From assembly GCF_008806755.1 (NCBI RefSeq), contig NZ_WAAU01000014.1, forward strand, positions 207-64,206: a stretch of 64,000 nt of DNA, in the 5' to 3' direction. A model generated the notes under the pieces. That model was not told the origin of the DNA and did no database searches. It saw only the letters and a list, made by a program, of their open reading frames with translations. The DNA comes from Tenacibaculum aiptasiae. GTDB taxonomy: Bacteria; Bacteroidota; Bacteroidia; Flavobacteriales; Flavobacteriaceae. How positions within the stretch are numbered: position 1 is the stretch's first letter; each line of letters opens with the position of its first letter. This document shows positions 35,787 through 44,572 of the stretch, in pieces. Made by a program: the position numbers and the translations under genes.

Positions 35787-36794
35787 TTAGTTTTCATCAC
35801 TCAATTTAATGACAGGAATAGATATAATAAACTTATTGGTGTTATTTCCTATGGCTATTTTTTTATCAGATAATAACTCATAACGAGTTTGTAAATTCTC
35901 TAATCCTGTACCTAAACTTTCCTTGTTCGGAGTATTGGTTTTGGTGTTTTTTACAGTTAACCAACCTTCAGTTATGGTAATGTTTGTTTCTATAGGCTCT
36001 TTATTAGCTTTGTTGTGTTTTACTACGTTTTCTAAAAGAGTTTGTAATGCACCAGTAGGAATGAATTTATTTGATACAACTACTTTTTTTTCAATATTGA
36101 ATTTGTAATCATTTCCAAAACGAGTTTCAATTAAGAAAATATAGTTTTCAGCGAATTTCAATTCTTTTGAAAGCTCCATCACTTCTGCGTCTTTGGTTTG
36201 AATTAGATAGCGATAAATTAACGATAATCTATTAATGTATTCTTTTGCTTTTTCTGAATCAGAATCTATTAAACTATCAAGTGTATTTAGGTTATTGAAC
36301 AAAAAATGAGGGTCTATTTGTGAGCGTAATAGCTTTAATTCGCTTTCTTTTTGCTGTTTTTCTATTTTTAAAAACTGATTTTGACCTTCATAGAATTTTT
36401 TCATCAATAATATTCCTAAAGGAAAGCCAACCATGTCAGTTGCATTATATAAGCCTTTTTGTAAAAACAAAAAAACATTTGATATTTGGTTTAAAGACTT
36501 GCCAGCACTTAGTCTTCCAATAATATTATCTAAAGTACCAAGTAAGGTCAGTAATAATATAGCTATAATAAAAAAAAGAAGAAACCTTTTTTGTTTGATT
36601 AATAATTTAGGAACTAATATTTGAATAAAAATTAGAATTATAGCTATAGAAATTAGTGTGGAAGTAGGAAAGTCAACAATATATTCAATTAACTTATTTC
36701 CCTCTCTGTAGTAATCAAAGCAATTAAGTATAATAGTTGCTCCGAATATAACAAAGAGAATTAACCAGTCTGATTTATCGAGTTTAGTATTCAT
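35787..36794 (-). CDS. LytS-like sensor histidine kinase (second module)
   Basis: The 335-residue kinase has about four TM segments (about 9-26, 43-62, 70-92, 120-134). A PF06580 core follows with H163 in LRSQIDPHFLFNNLNTL. The ATPase region has LLENVVKHNKANK near 253 and SLGTGLENLQTRYELL near 293. It carries no periplasmic domain. It lies 69 bp downstream of the receptor gene on the same strand, with a nested palindrome in between that could tune read-through. Its arrangement repeats that of the first LytS module, but in tandem instead of divergent. Confidence 0.9.
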   Translation of the reverse strand: MNTKLDKSDWLILFVIFGATIILNCFDYYREGNKLIEYIVDFPTSTLISIAIILIFIQILVPKLLIKQKRFLLFFIIAILLLTLLGTLDNIIGRLSAGKSLNQISNVFLFLQKGLYNATDMVGFPLGILLMKKFYEGQNQFLKIEKQQKESELKLLRSQIDPHFLFNNLNTLDSLIDSDSEKAKEYINRLSLIYRYLIQTKDAEVMELSKELKFAENYIFLIETRFGNDYKFNIEKKVVVSNKFIPTGALQTLLENVVKHNKANKEPIETNITITEGWLTVKNTKTNTPNKESLGTGLENLQTRYELLSDKKIAIGNNTNKFIISIPVIKLSDEN

Positions 36795-36808
36795 AGAAAT
36801 TTAAGTTA

Positions 36809-36838
36809 GACATCACAAGTTGTGAATTTTGTGATGTC
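36809..36838. promoter_or_regulatory. Nested inverted repeats between receptor and LytS genes
   Basis: GACATCACAA (36809-36818) and TTGTGATGTC (36829-36838) form a perfect 10-bp stem. Inside, TCACAAGTTGTGA (36813-36825) is a second palindrome that competes with the first, because TTGTGA occurs twice. The minus-strand sequence after it has only a weak U-rich tract. It may be an attenuator or an operator. Confidence 0.5.
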
Positions 36839-36863
36839 CATATAAAAACAAAAGTATAAGAAA

Positions 36864-39236
36864 TTAATTATTGTCTTGAATTCTATTTTCTTCATCTCTA
36901 GAAGAATTACGTTTCGATTTTTTCTTTCCGAATTTTGATCCAAAACTATATACAAATCTCAATTGAATGTTTTGACGAGATCCATTACTTTCTACTTTGG
37001 CTGTACCATTACCGTAATCGATTCTTCCATTAAAACCACGGTCTAACATTTTATTAAATCCAAAATTTACTTTTAACTTGTTGTCTAAGAATTTTTTTCC
37101 GAAAGAAAAATCTAAACCAGCTAACCAATCAACTTCTATTTGACCTTCTAAAGCTCCAGTTCCATAATTTGCGCTTACCTCAAAGTTTACATCCCAAGGT
37201 AGTTTGTAATTTGCTTGAGCAAACCAAAATAAGTTCCATTTAGATAAGTTTACATTGTGTATTGCTGAGTTGTAAGAGTTTTTATTAACGATAAATCCTG
37301 TATAACCTTCTAAACCTTTAACAAAACTCAAAGGAGCGAATAATCTAAAGTTCCAATTAGTGAAATCTTCAACGTTTACTGCCTGTTGTCTAATTTGAGC
37401 AGTTGTGTTGTTTTGTTTTATTAAATCGAAAATAACATCGTTTGTTTTACTGTAGCCTACTGTAAAAAACGGTTGTCCATCGTAAGTTAAATTAAACTGA
37501 TAATTATTTGTAAAAGCAGGTCTTAAACTTGGATTTCCTTCACCAGCTGAAAAAGGATCTAAGAAAGTAGCAAATGAATTCAAGCTATTATATGAAGGTC
37601 TTCTAATTCGATAACTATAAGATAAACTAGCTCCAATACTTTCTGTTATTTTTCTACTAACTGATGCACTAGGAAATAGTTTGCTAATAGGTCTTTTCTT
37701 TACTTCGTTTACCATTTGACCGTTTTTTAAAAAAATAGATGTTCCGTCAGTGTTACTATCTTCATAACGTAATCCTCCAGAAAAGGTCCATTTTCCAGCA
37801 GTAGCATTAACTTTTGAGTAAATTGCAAATATCTTTTCGTCTACTAAAAATCGACTACTGTTGGTTTGGTCTAAATCAAAACCATTTGAATTGTTTTCTA
37901 AAAATGATTGTAAATCACTATCAGTTTTTACCATAGCATATTTACTTCCTAAGCTGAATTTAAAATTATCAGAAACAGTTTTACTATAATCTATTTTATA
38001 AGTTTTAATAGTATATTTTCCATCTTGTATATATCTTCTGTCTTGAAAAGGAAGCGTACTTCCTGTTACGTCAGATAAAGTATTGGTGTTATCATTTTTA
38101 TAATCGATGTAATTAAAATCTATAAATAGTTTATCGGTATCAGATTTATATTCATAATATGGGTTAATATTGAAATCTATTCTATCTCTGTCAAAAGTAT
38201 TTTCTGAAAAAAGGGTATTTGTTGTTGAACTGCTAGAAATAATAGTTTTACTAGTTGCAATTCTGTCGGATTTTCTGTTATTCCAACGTCCACCAATCCC
38301 AAAAGAATGTTTGTCGTTTATGTAATAATCTATGTTACCACTAAAAGTAAGGTTGTTTGGTTTGTATGGTTCTTTGGTTACTTGATCATAGGTTTCGTTT
38401 TCAACAGTTCTAACTAAAAACAAATCATCTCTCCATGTAGGTTGTGAATGACTAATACTTGTTTGCCAATTTAATTTGTTTTTATAACTAGCTATAGAGG
38501 CTCTAGTTCCATATTCAAAACCTTCATCTTCACCAACCCATCCAGTTAAACTTCCATGGGTACCTAAACGAACATTTTTCTTTAAAATAATATTTATGAT
38601 GGCTCCAGAACCAGAAGCATCATACTCGGCACCGGGCTGTTCTACTACTTCAACTTTAGCAATATTATCAGCAGGAAAATCACGAAGTAAACTTTGAACA
38701 TCCATGTATTCGGTAGTTTTTCCGTTAATTAGAATTCTTACACCGCTTTTTCCAGCTATTGTAATTCCGTTGTTTGTAACTAATACACCAGGAACTTTAC
38801 GCATTACATCTTGTAAATTAGAGTTGACCATTTCGGTTTTTTCTAAATCAACTACCAATTTTTCAGCAGTTTGTTTTATTACAGGTCTTTTAGATTTTAC
38901 AACAACTTCATTTAAAGTTTGACTTTCTTCTTGTAAAGTAAAGTTGAAAATTTTATTAGATGATAGTTGAAATTCCGCTACTTTTTCGCTTTTAAAGCCT
39001 AAAGTAGTAACAGTTATTCGGTACTTTCCTTTTTGAATATTTTTTAATGAATAATTTCCATCTTCACCTGAAATAGTCCCTTTAGGTTGTCCAGGATTAT
39101 CTACATTATATAGTATAACATTAATAAAAGGTAATGGGTTTTTCTGATTATCAACAATTTTCCCGCTTATGCTGTATTGAGCTTGAGCAGTAATTATTGT
39201 AATTAATACGAATAAAATAGTAGTAATAGCTTTCAT
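36864..39236 (-). CDS. TonB-dependent receptor-like outer-membrane protein (OMP_b-brl_3, second)
   Basis: The 790-residue protein has a signal peptide (1-19, ending ITAQAQ) and a CarboxypepD_reg-like domain (about 22-105). A plug (about 115-225: IAGKSGVRILINGKTTEYMD and EQPGAEYDASGSGAIINIILKKN, cited in parts) and a large barrel follow. The tail KFGKKKSKRNSSRDEENRIQDNN is unusually basic and acidic and extends past the last strand. It is followed on the same strand by LytS and LytTR genes, probably an operon with attenuated read-through. The ligand is unknown. Confidence 0.9.
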   Translation of the reverse strand: MKAITTILFVLITIITAQAQYSISGKIVDNQKNPLPFINVILYNVDNPGQPKGTISGEDGNYSLKNIQKGKYRITVTTLGFKSEKVAEFQLSSNKIFNFTLQEESQTLNEVVVKSKRPVIKQTAEKLVVDLEKTEMVNSNLQDVMRKVPGVLVTNNGITIAGKSGVRILINGKTTEYMDVQSLLRDFPADNIAKVEVVEQPGAEYDASGSGAIINIILKKNVRLGTHGSLTGWVGEDEGFEYGTRASIASYKNKLNWQTSISHSQPTWRDDLFLVRTVENETYDQVTKEPYKPNNLTFSGNIDYYINDKHSFGIGGRWNNRKSDRIATSKTIISSSSTTNTLFSENTFDRDRIDFNINPYYEYKSDTDKLFIDFNYIDYKNDNTNTLSDVTGSTLPFQDRRYIQDGKYTIKTYKIDYSKTVSDNFKFSLGSKYAMVKTDSDLQSFLENNSNGFDLDQTNSSRFLVDEKIFAIYSKVNATAGKWTFSGGLRYEDSNTDGTSIFLKNGQMVNEVKKRPISKLFPSASVSRKITESIGASLSYSYRIRRPSYNSLNSFATFLDPFSAGEGNPSLRPAFTNNYQFNLTYDGQPFFTVGYSKTNDVIFDLIKQNNTTAQIRQQAVNVEDFTNWNFRLFAPLSFVKGLEGYTGFIVNKNSYNSAIHNVNLSKWNLFWFAQANYKLPWDVNFEVSANYGTGALEGQIEVDWLAGLDFSFGKKFLDNKLKVNFGFNKMLDRGFNGRIDYGNGTAKVESNGSRQNIQLRFVYSFGSKFGKKKSKRNSSRDEENRIQDNN

Positions 39237-39387
39237 ATCTTTTTTTATTTAACACTTCAAAAGTGTATTCTTATTGAAAATTAAAAAATGGAAATCTGAT
39301 AAAACGGGTTAATTTTCCGGTGAATAGATTTTTATTTCCTATAACCTTAAAGACGCAATTAGATATAAAAAGGTTTTCTGAAGTCAT

Positions 39388-39419
39388 AAAAAAAGCTTCG
39401 AATATATTTCGAAGCTTTT
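39388..39419 (-). terminator. Terminator after the zinc metallopeptidase gene
   Basis: On the minus strand AAAAGCTTCGAA and TTCGAAGCTTTT form a perfect 12-bp stem with a 5-nt loop, followed by a U run. It separates the peptidase gene from the receptor gene downstream. Confidence 0.82.
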
Positions 39420-39444
39420 AATGTTTTTAGTAAGTCTAACTTTG

Positions 39445-40143
39445 TTAATCTCTATTCCCTAATACTCTTAACGCCCAATATAATAGCATTGCCAAAGACC
39501 CCAAAGCAGCAACTAAATAAGTTCTAGCAGCCCATTTTAAAGCATCTTTAGATCCTGCTAATTCTTCTCTAGTAACTATGTGTTTGTTTTCTAACCATGC
39601 TAAAGCTCTATTACTAGCATCATATTCAACAGGTAAAGTGATGAAACTAAATAAAGTTCCTAAAGCCATAAATATTAAACCAGCTACAGCTATTAATTGT
39701 CCAATGCCAGGTTGTCCAGCACCAGCACCTAATATAATACCACCAATAACCATGTATTGAGAAAATCGTGATGAAATGCTAACTATAGGTACAAGTTTTG
39801 AACGCATTTGTAACCATTGATATGCTTGAGCATGTTGTACAGCATGACCAACTTCGTGTGCAGCTACAGCAGCAGCGGCAGCATTTCTTTGATTATATAC
39901 AGCCTCACTTAAATTAACAGTTCTGTTTACAGGATTATAATGATCGGTAAGTCTACCTGGAGTAGAAATTACTTTTACGTTAAAAATTCCATGATCGGCT
40001 AACATTTTCTCAGCTATTTCAGCACCACTCATGCTATTTCTTAAGTGTACTTGAGAATATTTTTTAAACTTTCTTTGTAGCGTATTACTTACTAGCCAAC
40101 TAAATAATGTAATAACACCAATTATTGCATAAAAACCTAACAT
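39445..40143 (-). CDS. Membrane zinc metallopeptidase (Zn_peptidase_2 family)
   Basis: The 232-residue protein has an N-terminal TM (1-20), the zinc motif HEVGH at 96-100, and three further hydrophobic segments (about 119-140, 145-167, 205-224). The family (PF04298) is widespread and its substrates are not known. It is a single-gene unit: a terminator follows and the asparaginase gene is divergent across 97 bp. Confidence 0.9.
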   Translation of the reverse strand: MLGFYAIIGVITLFSWLVSNTLQRKFKKYSQVHLRNSMSGAEIAEKMLADHGIFNVKVISTPGRLTDHYNPVNRTVNLSEAVYNQRNAAAAAVAAHEVGHAVQHAQAYQWLQMRSKLVPIVSISSRFSQYMVIGGIILGAGAGQPGIGQLIAVAGLIFMALGTLFSFITLPVEYDASNRALAWLENKHIVTREELAGSKDALKWAARTYLVAALGSLAMLLYWALRVLGNRD

Positions 40144-40240
40144 AATATAGTATTGTTTTAAAATTTTTGTGTCATTTTTGTTTGATAAATTTACAACATA
40201 AATTATTCCATTTTAGAATTTAATAATATAAGATGTCAAA

Positions 40241-41272
40241 ATGACAAATAAACCTAAGATTTTAATTGTATATACAGGGGGAACTATTGGAATGGTTAAA
40301 GATTATAATACAGGAGCATTAAAAGCTTTTGATTTTAGTCAAATTTCAAATAAGATTCCAGAATTACAACAATTACATTGTGATATTTCTACTATATCTT
40401 TTGAAGAACCTATTGATTCTTCAAACATGAATGTGAATTATTATATCAATATAGCTGAAATTATTTCTGATAACTATGACAAGTTTGATGGATTTGTGGT
40501 ATTAACAGGTTCAGATACGATGTCGTATACATCATCAGCTATTAGTTTTATGTTTGAAAATTTGCAAAAGCCCGTCATTTTTACTGGATCTCAATTGCCG
40601 ATAGGAGATTTAAGAACGGATGCAAAAGAAAATTTAATTACCTCTATACAAGTAGCTTCTACATATGAAAATAATAAACCTGTCATTCAGGAAGTAGGTT
40701 TGTATTTTGAATATAAATTGTATAGAGCAAATAGAACAACAAAAATTAATGCTGAGCAATTTGAGGCTTTTGCATCCATGAATTACCCTCCTTTAGCAGA
40801 AAGTGGGGTTCACTTAAATTTTAATTATCCTCTTTTATTAAAACCTAATAAAAAAGAAGAAAAATTAGTTTTTAGAAAGAAACTAGACAATAATGTCGCT
40901 ATTTTAAAGTTATTTCCAGGGATTACAGAATCAGTTGTAAGTAGTTTTATTGATATACCTAATTTGAAAGGTGTTATCTTAGAAACATATGGATCTGGAA
41001 ATGCACCAACAGAAAAATGGTTTGTAAACTTACTAGAAAAAGCTGTTGATAAAGGTATCTACATTGTAAACGTAACCCAATGTGCTGGAGGGAGCATTAT
41101 TATGGGGCATTATGAGACAAGTTCTGAATTAAAACGTATTGGAATTGTAGACGGAAAAGACATTACAACCGAAACGGCGGTTGCAAAAATGATGTATTTA
41201 CTAGGTGAAAAGTTGTCGAAAGACGAATTTAAGCACTATTTTGAAACTTCATTAAGAGGAGAAATTGATTAA
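40241..41272 (+). CDS. Type I (cytoplasmic) L-asparaginase
   Basis: The 343-residue enzyme has the asparaginase motifs: YTGGTIGM at 11-18 with nucleophile T15, TGSDTM at 89-94, and K129 in RTDAKENL. There is no signal peptide, fitting the cytoplasmic low-affinity type I enzymes that hydrolyse asparagine to aspartate and ammonia. An EVGLYFEYKLYRANRTTK segment is typical of the type I group. It is divergent from the zinc peptidase gene and is followed by 254 bp in which I see no gene. Confidence 0.92.
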   Translation: MTNKPKILIVYTGGTIGMVKDYNTGALKAFDFSQISNKIPELQQLHCDISTISFEEPIDSSNMNVNYYINIAEIISDNYDKFDGFVVLTGSDTMSYTSSAISFMFENLQKPVIFTGSQLPIGDLRTDAKENLITSIQVASTYENNKPVIQEVGLYFEYKLYRANRTTKINAEQFEAFASMNYPPLAESGVHLNFNYPLLLKPNKKEEKLVFRKKLDNNVAILKLFPGITESVVSSFIDIPNLKGVILETYGSGNAPTEKWFVNLLEKAVDKGIYIVNVTQCAGGSIIMGHYETSSELKRIGIVDGKDITTETAVAKMMYLLGEKLSKDEFKHYFETSLRGEID

Positions 41273-41526
41273 TTTGTAAATAAATCGTTAAATTTACCGT
41301 TATAACTACTTGAAATAGTAGTTAAAAGAATAAAAATGAGCCGTAAGTATATAAATACTACTGTTTTTTTTTAATGTCCCAACAATTTTTTGTTACTTGG
41401 CACTCTGAAAAAATAAAAAAGTGTAATAAGTACAAGAAAAGAATTACTTATTAATAAAAAAATAAGTAGTTCACAGTAAAATTTGTATTTTTAAACCGTT
41501 AACTATTTAAAATTAATTATAACAAA

Positions 41527-42246
41527 ATGAAAAAAGTAGTAAATATCCTAACTATTACAGGATTTATGTTTTTAGGAGCTATTCAGTCAACTTATGCTCA
41601 GGCAGCTGATGCTGAAAAAACTTTTCACCAAGAGTTAAAGCAACGTTTTATTGAAGGAGATCCTAAATTTATGGGGATTGTATTGGTAGCTTTAATATTA
41701 GGTTTAGCTATTGCAATTGAAAGAATCATTTACTTAAACATGGCTACAACTAATACTAAAAAATTAGTAGCTAGTGTTGATGATGCTTTAAGTTCAGGAG
41801 GTATAGAAGCTGCAAAAGAAGTTTGTAGAAATACAAAAGGACCAGTTGCATCTATCTTTTATCAAGGATTAGAAAGAGCAGACGAAGGTTTAGAAGCTGC
41901 TGAAAAAGCTGTAGTAGGATATGGTGGAGTTCAAATGGGATTATTAGAGAAAAACGTTTCTTGGTTATCTTTATTTATCGCATTAGCACCAATGTTAGGA
42001 TTTATGGGAACAGTAATTGGTATGATTGAGGCATTTGATAAGATTGCTGTAGCAAACGATATTTCTCCAGCGGTAGTAGCAGGTGGTATTAAGATTGCAC
42101 TTTTAACAACAGTATTCGGTCTTGTTGTAGCAATTATATTACAGATTTTTTACAACTATATCGTATCTAAAATTGATAGTATCGTAAACAACATGGAAGA
42201 TGCTTCAATTTCTTTAATTGACTTATTAGCTAAGTATAAAAAATAA
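41527..42246 (+). CDS. MotA/TolQ/ExbB proton channel family protein
   Basis: The 239-residue protein has an N-terminal signal-like helix (1-24), then TM segments at about 48-67, 141-165 and 181-206. The family motif lies in the pair SLFIALAPMLGFMGTVIGMIEAF and KIALLTTVFGLVVAI. It is the pentameric stator that, with ExbD dimers, converts the proton gradient into motion. An extra small membrane protein and two ExbD genes follow. Its substrate machine could be TonB or a related system; no tonB gene is in the cluster. Confidence 0.92.
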   Translation: MKKVVNILTITGFMFLGAIQSTYAQAADAEKTFHQELKQRFIEGDPKFMGIVLVALILGLAIAIERIIYLNMATTNTKKLVASVDDALSSGGIEAAKEVCRNTKGPVASIFYQGLERADEGLEAAEKAVVGYGGVQMGLLEKNVSWLSLFIALAPMLGFMGTVIGMIEAFDKIAVANDISPAVVAGGIKIALLTTVFGLVVAIILQIFYNYIVSKIDSIVNNMEDASISLIDLLAKYKK

Positions 42247-42254
42247 TAAATCAT

Positions 42255-42692
42255 ATGAATAGTAAAGTATTAACATTACTTATAGCTGCTATATCAATTA
42301 TTGGTGCGGGGCTATTTGTAAACGTTGTTAGAATAGATAAGGAAGACGTCGAGGCGCTTTCTAGTGCTGTTGGACCTTTGGTTAGTTATTCAACATGGTT
42401 ATTAATAGGAGTAGTTGTAGTAGCTATAGTTGCTTCTTTATGGGGAATGTTTAAAAACCCTGCAGCATTAAAGAAAACATTATTAGGACTAGTAGCTTTA
42501 GGAGTACTTTTTGCAATTTCGTACTTTATGTCTTCAGATGCTCAAGTTATTGGAGCAGATGGAAGCGTATTAGCTGTGCAAGGAGGAACTTCTAAATGGG
42601 TAGGAACAGGAATTAGCTTTAGTGTTATTTTAGGTGCTATTGCAAGTGTGTTCTTTGTTTGGGATTTATTAAAAGGAATCGTTAAATCATAA
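42255..42692 (+). CDS. Small membrane protein inserted in the ExbB-ExbD operon
   Basis: The 145-residue protein has four predicted TM helices (about 6-24, 44-66, 73-92, 115-138). It has no known motif; between TM3 and TM4 is a periplasmic loop with DAQVIGADGSVLAVQGGTSK. It lies 8 bp after exbB and 6 bp before exbD, so it is a genuine operon member. Homologues occupy this position in many Flavobacteria as proteins of unknown function. It may be an accessory subunit of the motor; that is inference. Confidence 0.72.
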   Translation: MNSKVLTLLIAAISIIGAGLFVNVVRIDKEDVEALSSAVGPLVSYSTWLLIGVVVVAIVASLWGMFKNPAALKKTLLGLVALGVLFAISYFMSSDAQVIGADGSVLAVQGGTSKWVGTGISFSVILGAIASVFFVWDLLKGIVKS

Positions 42693-42698
42693 AAAATT

Positions 42699-43325
42699 AT
42701 GGCAAGAAGAGAAAGCCCAGAAATTAATGCAGGTTCGATGGCAGATATTGCATTCTTGCTACTAATCTTTTTCCTTGTAACAACAACAATGGATGTGGAT
42801 TCAGGTATCCCTAAAAAGTTAGCTGAAAAAACTGATGTTAAACCACCAATTGTAAAAGAGAAAAACATTTTTCAGGTTAGTATTAACAGAAATAACCAAT
42901 TACTTGTAGAAGATGAGGTTATGGAGTTAAAAGACTTAAAAGATGCGGCAATTAAGTTTATAGACAATGGTGGTGGTGTTGGAAACCCAATGCCAGGAAA
43001 AGATGCAGGAGCACCTTGTAACTACTGTAGTGGAGCTAAAGATCCAACATCTTCAGATCACCCAAATAAAGCTATTATTTCTGTAGAGAGTGATAGGGGG
43101 ACTGAATATGGAATCTATGTAGCTGTACAAAACGAGTTATTAAAAGCTTATACTGAATTACGTAATAAATTATGCCAGCAAAAATATGGTATGAGTTTTA
43201 CAGAGTTAGATAAAGCTTTTAAAGCAAGTGCAAGAAAAGATGAGTCATTAAGAAAGAAGGTTGAAGATATAAAAAGTAGTTATCCACAGATTATATCTGA
43301 TAGTGAACCAACTAATGTTCAATAA
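42699..43325 (+). CDS. ExbD/TolR family protein with Cys-containing insertion
   Basis: The 208-residue protein has the single TM with the proton-carrying D16 (GSMADIAFLLLIFFLVTT). At about 90-125 it has an insertion, GGGVGNPMPGKDAGAPCNYC, carrying C107 and C110, with another Cys at 159. A charged helical tail of about 50 residues follows. Typical ExbD proteins are near 140 residues. The inserted region and tail suggest binding of an extra partner in the periplasm. Together with the second exbD 18 bp later it suggests a heterodimer. Confidence 0.9.
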   Translation: MARRESPEINAGSMADIAFLLLIFFLVTTTMDVDSGIPKKLAEKTDVKPPIVKEKNIFQVSINRNNQLLVEDEVMELKDLKDAAIKFIDNGGGVGNPMPGKDAGAPCNYCSGAKDPTSSDHPNKAIISVESDRGTEYGIYVAVQNELLKAYTELRNKLCQQKYGMSFTELDKAFKASARKDESLRKKVEDIKSSYPQIISDSEPTNVQ

Positions 43326-43343
43326 TATAAAAACAATATAAGT

Positions 43344-43814
43344 ATGTCTAAGTTTAAAAAGAAGAAAAAAGAGATGCCAGCAGTGAATACTTCTTCACTT
43401 CCTGATATTGTTTTCATGTTATTATTCTTTTTTATGGTAACTACTGTAATGAGAGAGACAGATTTAGCAATTGAAAATCCACGTTTACCAAGTGCAAGTG
43501 AAGTTAAAAAACTTGAACGTAAAAGTTTGGTAAGTACAATTTACGTGGGTAAGGCAAAAGATGCTAAGTATGGAACTAGTTATAACAGAATTCAGTTAAA
43601 CGATAAAATCGCAACACCTGATGATGTACCAGCTTTCATTTTCTTAGAAAGAGGTAACGTATCAGAAGCTGAAGTTCCTTTTATGACAACTTCTATTAAA
43701 GCAGATAAAGAATCGAGTGTTGGTACTTTAGCTGATATTCGTGAGAAATTAAGAGATGTAAATGCTCTTAAGTTAAGTTTATCTACTCACAAAGCAAGTG
43801 AAATTCAAAAGTAA
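43344..43814 (+). CDS. ExbD/TolR family protein (second copy)
   Basis: The 156-residue protein opens with a lysine-rich cytoplasmic segment, then one TM with the essential D21 (TSSLPDIVFMLLFFFMVTTVM). A periplasmic domain without cysteines follows. It differs enough from the preceding ExbD to be a distinct subunit. A strong terminator follows at 43833, so exbB-TM-exbD-exbD is one transcription unit and the downstream barrel gene is separate. Confidence 0.92.
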   Translation: MSKFKKKKKEMPAVNTSSLPDIVFMLLFFFMVTTVMRETDLAIENPRLPSASEVKKLERKSLVSTIYVGKAKDAKYGTSYNRIQLNDKIATPDDVPAFIFLERGNVSEAEVPFMTTSIKADKESSVGTLADIREKLRDVNALKLSLSTHKASEIQK

Positions 43815-43832
43815 TTACTTTTAAATAAATTA

Positions 43833-43864
43833 AAAAAGAGCAATCCTATGGTTGCTCTTTTTTT
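43833..43864 (+). terminator. Terminator of the exbB-exbD operon
   Basis: AAAAAAGAGCAA and TTGCTCTTTTTT form a 12-bp stem with an 8-nt loop, ending in a T run. Confidence 0.88.
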
Positions 43865-43897
43865 ATACAAAAAAACTATATTTAGCGTTAGATAATT

Positions 43898-44572
43898 ATG
43901 AAAAACTACATTCAAGCATTTTTTGTACTATTTTTAACTATTACTGCTTATTCTCAAAAGGATTCTTTACAAATAGGAGATAAGTATTGGGAAGATCAGT
44001 TATATATTGATGTAACATATAATGTGTTAAATAAACAGCCTTTAGAAGTAGCAAAAAGTGGTTTTTCTTTTGGTTTTTCAGGAGGTTATATAAAAGATAT
44101 TCCTATTGTTAAAAGTGGGAAAATAGCTATTGGAGTAGGTTTAGGATACGCTTTTGATTCTTTTAATCATAGTTTAAATATTTCAGAAACTGATAGGAAT
44201 GTATTTGAGGTTAATAATACAATTACAGCTAATAAGTTAAAAACACATGCTATTGAAATACCTATTCAGTTTAGATGGAGAACTTCAACTGCTAAAACAT
44301 ATTCTTTTTGGAGAATTTATACAGGGGTTAAACTAAGTTATAATTTTAGTAATGTTTTTCGTTATAATAATGCTGCTGGTACTACTATTAGTTTTTCAAA
44401 CATTTCTCAGTTCAATAAATTTCAAACAGGTTTAATATTGTCAGCTGGATATGGTACTTTTAACTTTCATGCCTATTATGGTTTAACATCTATGTTTAAA
44501 AATGCTGTGTTAAACGGAAATCCAATAAATACTAAGGTAATTAAGTTTGGTTTGAGTTTTTATCTGTTATAA
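43898..44572 (+). CDS. Outer-membrane beta-barrel protein, PorT-like domain
   Basis: The 224-residue protein has a signal peptide (1-19, ending TAYSQ) and strands such as GFSFGFSGGYIKDIPIV, IAIGVGLGYAFDSF and IEIPIQFRWRT, ending in LSFYLL. The pattern fits an 8- to 10-stranded OMP_b-brl_2/PorT-type barrel. Homologues are often placed after ExbD genes in Flavobacteria. It could work with the upstream motor, but it has its own start after a terminator. It overlaps the convergent PAP2-like gene by 6 bp. The exact family is uncertain. Confidence 0.65.
   Translation: MKNYIQAFFVLFLTITAYSQKDSLQIGDKYWEDQLYIDVTYNVLNKQPLEVAKSGFSFGFSGGYIKDIPIVKSGKIAIGVGLGYAFDSFNHSLNISETDRNVFEVNNTITANKLKTHAIEIPIQFRWRTSTAKTYSFWRIYTGVKLSYNFSNVFRYNNAAGTTISFSNISQFNKFQTGLILSAGYGTFNFHAYYGLTSMFKNAVLNGNPINTKVIKFGLSFYLL

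Noticed and set aside
39252..39266. ACACTTCAAAAGTGT palindrome upstream of the second receptor
   Set aside because: It is short (6-bp arms) and AT-rich, with no paired site; too weak to list as an operator.
41394..41412. TTGGCAC resembling the -24 half of a sigma-54 promoter before exbB
   Set aside because: The -12 GC is absent at the required 10-nt distance, so it is not a sigma-54 promoter despite rpoN being nearby.
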